From assembly GCF_900156525.1 (NCBI RefSeq), contig NZ_FTPS01000001.1, forward strand, positions 2,170,001 to 2,234,000: DNA of 64,000 nucleotides. The letters are read 5' to 3'. This stretch comes from Pontibaca methylaminivorans. GTDB lineage: Bacteria > Pseudomonadota > Alphaproteobacteria > Rhodobacterales > Rhodobacteraceae. Positions within the stretch are counted from its first letter, which is position 1. Each line of letters opens with the position of its first letter. Position numbers and translations under genes: made by a program. The notes beneath the pieces were generated by a model. It searched no databases, was not told where the DNA came from, and worked only from the letters and a program-made list of their open reading frames with translations. Positions 61,562 through 64,000 of the stretch are shown piece by piece.

Positions 61562-64000
61562 CCCCCGCCGCCAGAATCAAGCCGGGCAAGCTCGGCCTGC
61601 ATCCCTGCGCGCAGATCCCGCGCCTGCCGCTCCAGCGTTTGGAGCTGGGGGGCAAGGGTCTTGGCGGATTCACCGCTGCGCGCGGATTTTTCCAGGCCGG
61701 TGAGGGTCGCGAGGAAGTCGGAGACCTCGAAATTCGAGGCCGCGCCCCGGGCCCGGTGCGCCTCGGCGGCAAGCGCGGGCCTGTCGCCGGCCGCGGCTGC
61801 CGCACGGATGCGCGCCATGTCCACCTCGAGGCGTTCGAGATAGAGTCGGGCCAGCGCGCCCGCCTGTTCGGCCCCGAGATCGGCGATGGTTCCCGCCAGA
61901 AGGCGGGTGCGGGGGCCGGCGGGGGGCACGGCGGCGCTGCGGGGCGAGGGGAACACCTTCCGGCGCCGCCCGGCCAGCACCTCGGCAATCGCCTCGGCAA
62001 GGCGCTCCGGCGAAACGGGCTTGGTGACGAAACAGTCCATGCCGGCGGCAAGCTGATCCTCGATCTGGTCATCCGCCGCATGGGCCGAGATCGCGATCAG
62101 CGGCAGATCCGCCAGCGCAGGGTCGGCATCGGCGCGGATCAGCCGCGCGATCTCGAGCCCGCTTTTCCCCGGCAGGTTCACATCCATCAGCACCAGTTCG
62201 AACTGTTGCAGGCGCAGCCGCTCCAGCGCCTCCTCGCCGGTGGCGACGCAGGTCACGTGATGGCCCATCCGTTCAAGATAGGCGCGTGCGACGCGGCGGT
62301 TGATTTCGTGATCCTCGACCACCAGCACCTCGAGCGGATCGGCCGCGGGCAGCGGCGCGGGGCGATCGGGCGGCGTCAGCAGAGCCGGATCCGCCAGCGC
62401 GAGCGGGACGCAGAGCGTGAACACCGAACCGACCCCGAGGCGGCTTTCGACCCCGAGCGTCGCCCCCATGGCATCGGCGAACTTGCGGCAGATTGCGAGC
62501 CCGAGCCCGGTGCCCCCGAGGCTGTGGCCATTGGGGCTGCGTTCCTGCTCGAAGGGCTCGAACACGCGTTCGAGCGCCTCTGCCGAAATGCCGCGCCCGG
62601 TATCGCTCACCTCGAAGAAAAAGAGCGGCATCTCCGTACCGGGCACGTGTTTCTGGCGCACCCGCAGCACGACCGTGCCCTCGTCGGTGAACTTGAGCGC
62701 GTTCGAGACCAGGTTGAAGAGAACCTGCCGCAGCTTGACCATGTCGCCCCGCACCGCCAGCGGAAGGTCGCCCTGCGCATCGACCAGAACCTGAACCGGC
62801 TCCTCGGCGTCTTCGGGGCGCATGAGCAGGGCAATGTCGTGCACGAGTTTCGGGATCGAGAACACCTGTTCCTCGTTCGGGAACTCCCCCCGTTCGGCGC
62901 GGGAAAAATCCAGAATGTCATTGAGCAGCCCGAGCAGGTTTTCCGCCGACGAAAGCGCGACCTGCACGTCCTCGTCGCCGCCCGAGTTCGCCCGGTCATG
63001 CGAAAGCTTGCGCAGCATCCCGAGCACCCCGTTCATCGGCGTGCGGATTTCATGGCTCATCATGGCGAGGAATTCGGACTTCGCGCGGGTGGCGGCCTCG
63101 GCCTCGCGGCGGGCGGCGGTATGGGCCGCGACCTCGCCGCGCAGCTCTTCGGTCTGTTCGTTCACCAGGCGCTGGAGCTCGTTGCGGTGCTCGAGAAGCT
63201 CGGCCGCGTTGCGGTCGCGCTCCTCCTGCAGGGCCTGGTTGGTCAGCGCCTGCTGGCGGAAGAATTCGACCGCGGTTTCCATGCGCGCGATCTCGTCCCG
63301 GCCCTCGGGGTGAATCGCGCCGTGCAGCCGCCCGGCGGCCAGGGCGCTCATGCGGTTCGACAGCCGGTCCAGTCGGCGGGTCACGTTGCCGCGAATGTAG
63401 AACCACAGCACCAGCAGCGAAATCAGCATGGCGATCGCGCCGGCGACCAGATTGCGCATCTGCACGTCATGGATCGCGGCGAGCGAATGCACGCCCCGCT
63501 GGCCGGCATGTTCCTGCGCCTGCATGGCCGCCGCATCCGCTTCGTGCCCGAGCAGCAGCGAGGTGCTGCGCAACTGGTTCTGCCCGGCGGCGATCTGCCC
63601 GTCGAGCCGCAGGATGTTGGCCGAGGCGCCAAGCGCGCTCGACTCGCCGGGGCGGGCCTCGGTCAGCAGGGTGATCTTTTCGAGCAGCTCCGCCGCCTGC
63701 AGCGCCCGGCCGGGGTCGCGCACCGACGCGATGCGCCGCCTGAGAATTTCGATTCGCTCGATCAGCCCCGCCTCGAGATCCTGCAGCGTCTCTGGATCGC
63801 CGATGCCGCCGATCCGGTTCGCCATCAGCCCGATTTCCGAACTGCGCGAGCGCAATTCGAACATCAGACCAAGCTGGAACAGATCCACCTCGATCAGCTT
63901 GTCGAGCGCATCGAGCCGGCTGTTCTCGGATCCTTCGCCCTCCGCGCTCAGGTCATAGATGTTCGAGATCATCGCCGATGTGCCCATCTGCGCGTTAGCG
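61534..64000 (-). CDS. torS: TorS-like hybrid sensor kinase, N-terminus cut by window edge
   Basis: The visible 821 residues, open at the right edge, include part of a periplasmic helical sensor, a TM helix (about 180-198, AGAIAMLISLLVLWFYIRG), HAMP, a coiled coil, and HisKA MMSHEIRTPMNG (phospho-His about 316). HATPase follows (NLVSNALKF, DTGRGIS, GTGLGLAI), then a receiver (VLVVEDHEINRR, VLMDVNLPGKSG) and a terminal HPt (AHRARGAASNFEV). This is the tripartite phosphorelay design of TorS. The upstream sensor part lies outside the window. No TorT-like binding protein is seen. Confidence 0.85.
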   Translation of the reverse strand, partial: ANAQMGTSAMISNIYDLSAEGEGSENSRLDALDKLIEVDLFQLGLMFELRSRSSEIGLMANRIGGIGDPETLQDLEAGLIERIEILRRRIASVRDPGRALQAAELLEKITLLTEARPGESSALGASANILRLDGQIAAGQNQLRSTSLLLGHEADAAAMQAQEHAGQRGVHSLAAIHDVQMRNLVAGAIAMLISLLVLWFYIRGNVTRRLDRLSNRMSALAAGRLHGAIHPEGRDEIARMETAVEFFRQQALTNQALQEERDRNAAELLEHRNELQRLVNEQTEELRGEVAAHTAARREAEAATRAKSEFLAMMSHEIRTPMNGVLGMLRKLSHDRANSGGDEDVQVALSSAENLLGLLNDILDFSRAERGEFPNEEQVFSIPKLVHDIALLMRPEDAEEPVQVLVDAQGDLPLAVRGDMVKLRQVLFNLVSNALKFTDEGTVVLRVRQKHVPGTEMPLFFFEVSDTGRGISAEALERVFEPFEQERSPNGHSLGGTGLGLAICRKFADAMGATLGVESRLGVGSVFTLCVPLALADPALLTPPDRPAPLPAADPLEVLVVEDHEINRRVARAYLERMGHHVTCVATGEEALERLRLQQFELVLMDVNLPGKSGLEIARLIRADADPALADLPLIAISAHAADDQIEDQLAAGMDCFVTKPVSPERLAEAIAEVLAGRRRKVFPSPRSAAVPPAGPRTRLLAGTIADLGAEQAGALARLYLERLEVDMARIRAAAAAGDRPALAAEAHRARGAASNFEVSDFLATLTGLEKSARSGESAKTLAPQLQTLERQARDLRAGMQAELARLDSGGGGQPMLAVNT

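Overview
The window is GC-rich, densely packed alphaproteobacterial chromosome, most likely from Rhodobacterales (Rhodobacteraceae, Paracoccaceae or Roseobacteraceae). This rests on the DUF1476 zeta-type inhibitor of the F1Fo ATPase, a stand-alone betaine-homocysteine methyltransferase, RNase E with a large acidic insertion in its S1 domain, the order yajC-secD-secF-Mth938-ccmABCDG, and a TorRS/TmoXWV-like locus. No species can be named from the sequence alone.

Layout. 1-1,334: the 3' end of a BioC-like methyltransferase facing a GntR/FadR regulator. 1,335-10,789: a complete type I-E CRISPR-Cas locus, cas3 then casA-casB-cas7-cas5-cas6e-cas1-cas2 with overlapping stop and start codons, followed by an array of 16 repeats and 15 spacers of exactly 32 bp. 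10,840-19,120: tRNA-Asn, an MBL hydrolase, an orphan EnvZ-like kinase, bmt, the ATPase zeta subunit, purC and dctBD. 19,176-22,320: a structured leader and rne. 22,353-40,990: housekeeping genes in compact operons (tusA/ccdA; SPOR lipoprotein-dac-tmk-holB-tatD-MBL; yfgM-bamB-der; serS; yajC-secDF; ccmABCDG). 40,995-46,203: a short tandem repeat, a YjaB-like acetyltransferase, then ectR facing ectABC-ask, ending in a strong terminator. 46,299-56,457: accessory region containing ridA, a gene remnant, tetR-acrAB, a beheaded trbI with DUF2274 (conjugation scar), an Xre-controlled small operon, a TumE-type toxin-antitoxin pair and a serine recombinase that abuts tRNA-Ser. 56,502-64,000: a quaternary-amine ABC transporter (TmoXVW/ProXVW type) divergent from a TorR-like regulator, with a convergent TorS-like hybrid kinase cut by the window edge.

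How parts work together. Three loci handle compatible solutes and methylated amines: ectoine synthesis with its own aspartokinase, betaine-homocysteine methyl transfer, and the Tmo/Tor locus, in which three tor-box-like decamers at a 22-bp period lie in the divergent promoter. CcdA and CcmG supply reductant to the Ccm cytochrome c machinery. YajC-SecDF and a BamB-like protein serve protein export and outer-membrane assembly.

Most notable: the tor-box-like repeats linking TorR to an uptake transporter; a DctD that has lost the sigma54-contacting GAFTGA loop; a near-consensus sigma54 promoter upstream of the rne leader with no obvious target gene; and the tetR-acrAB cassette sitting between two truncated genes next to an integrase whose frameshifted 3' end reads into a tRNA gene.
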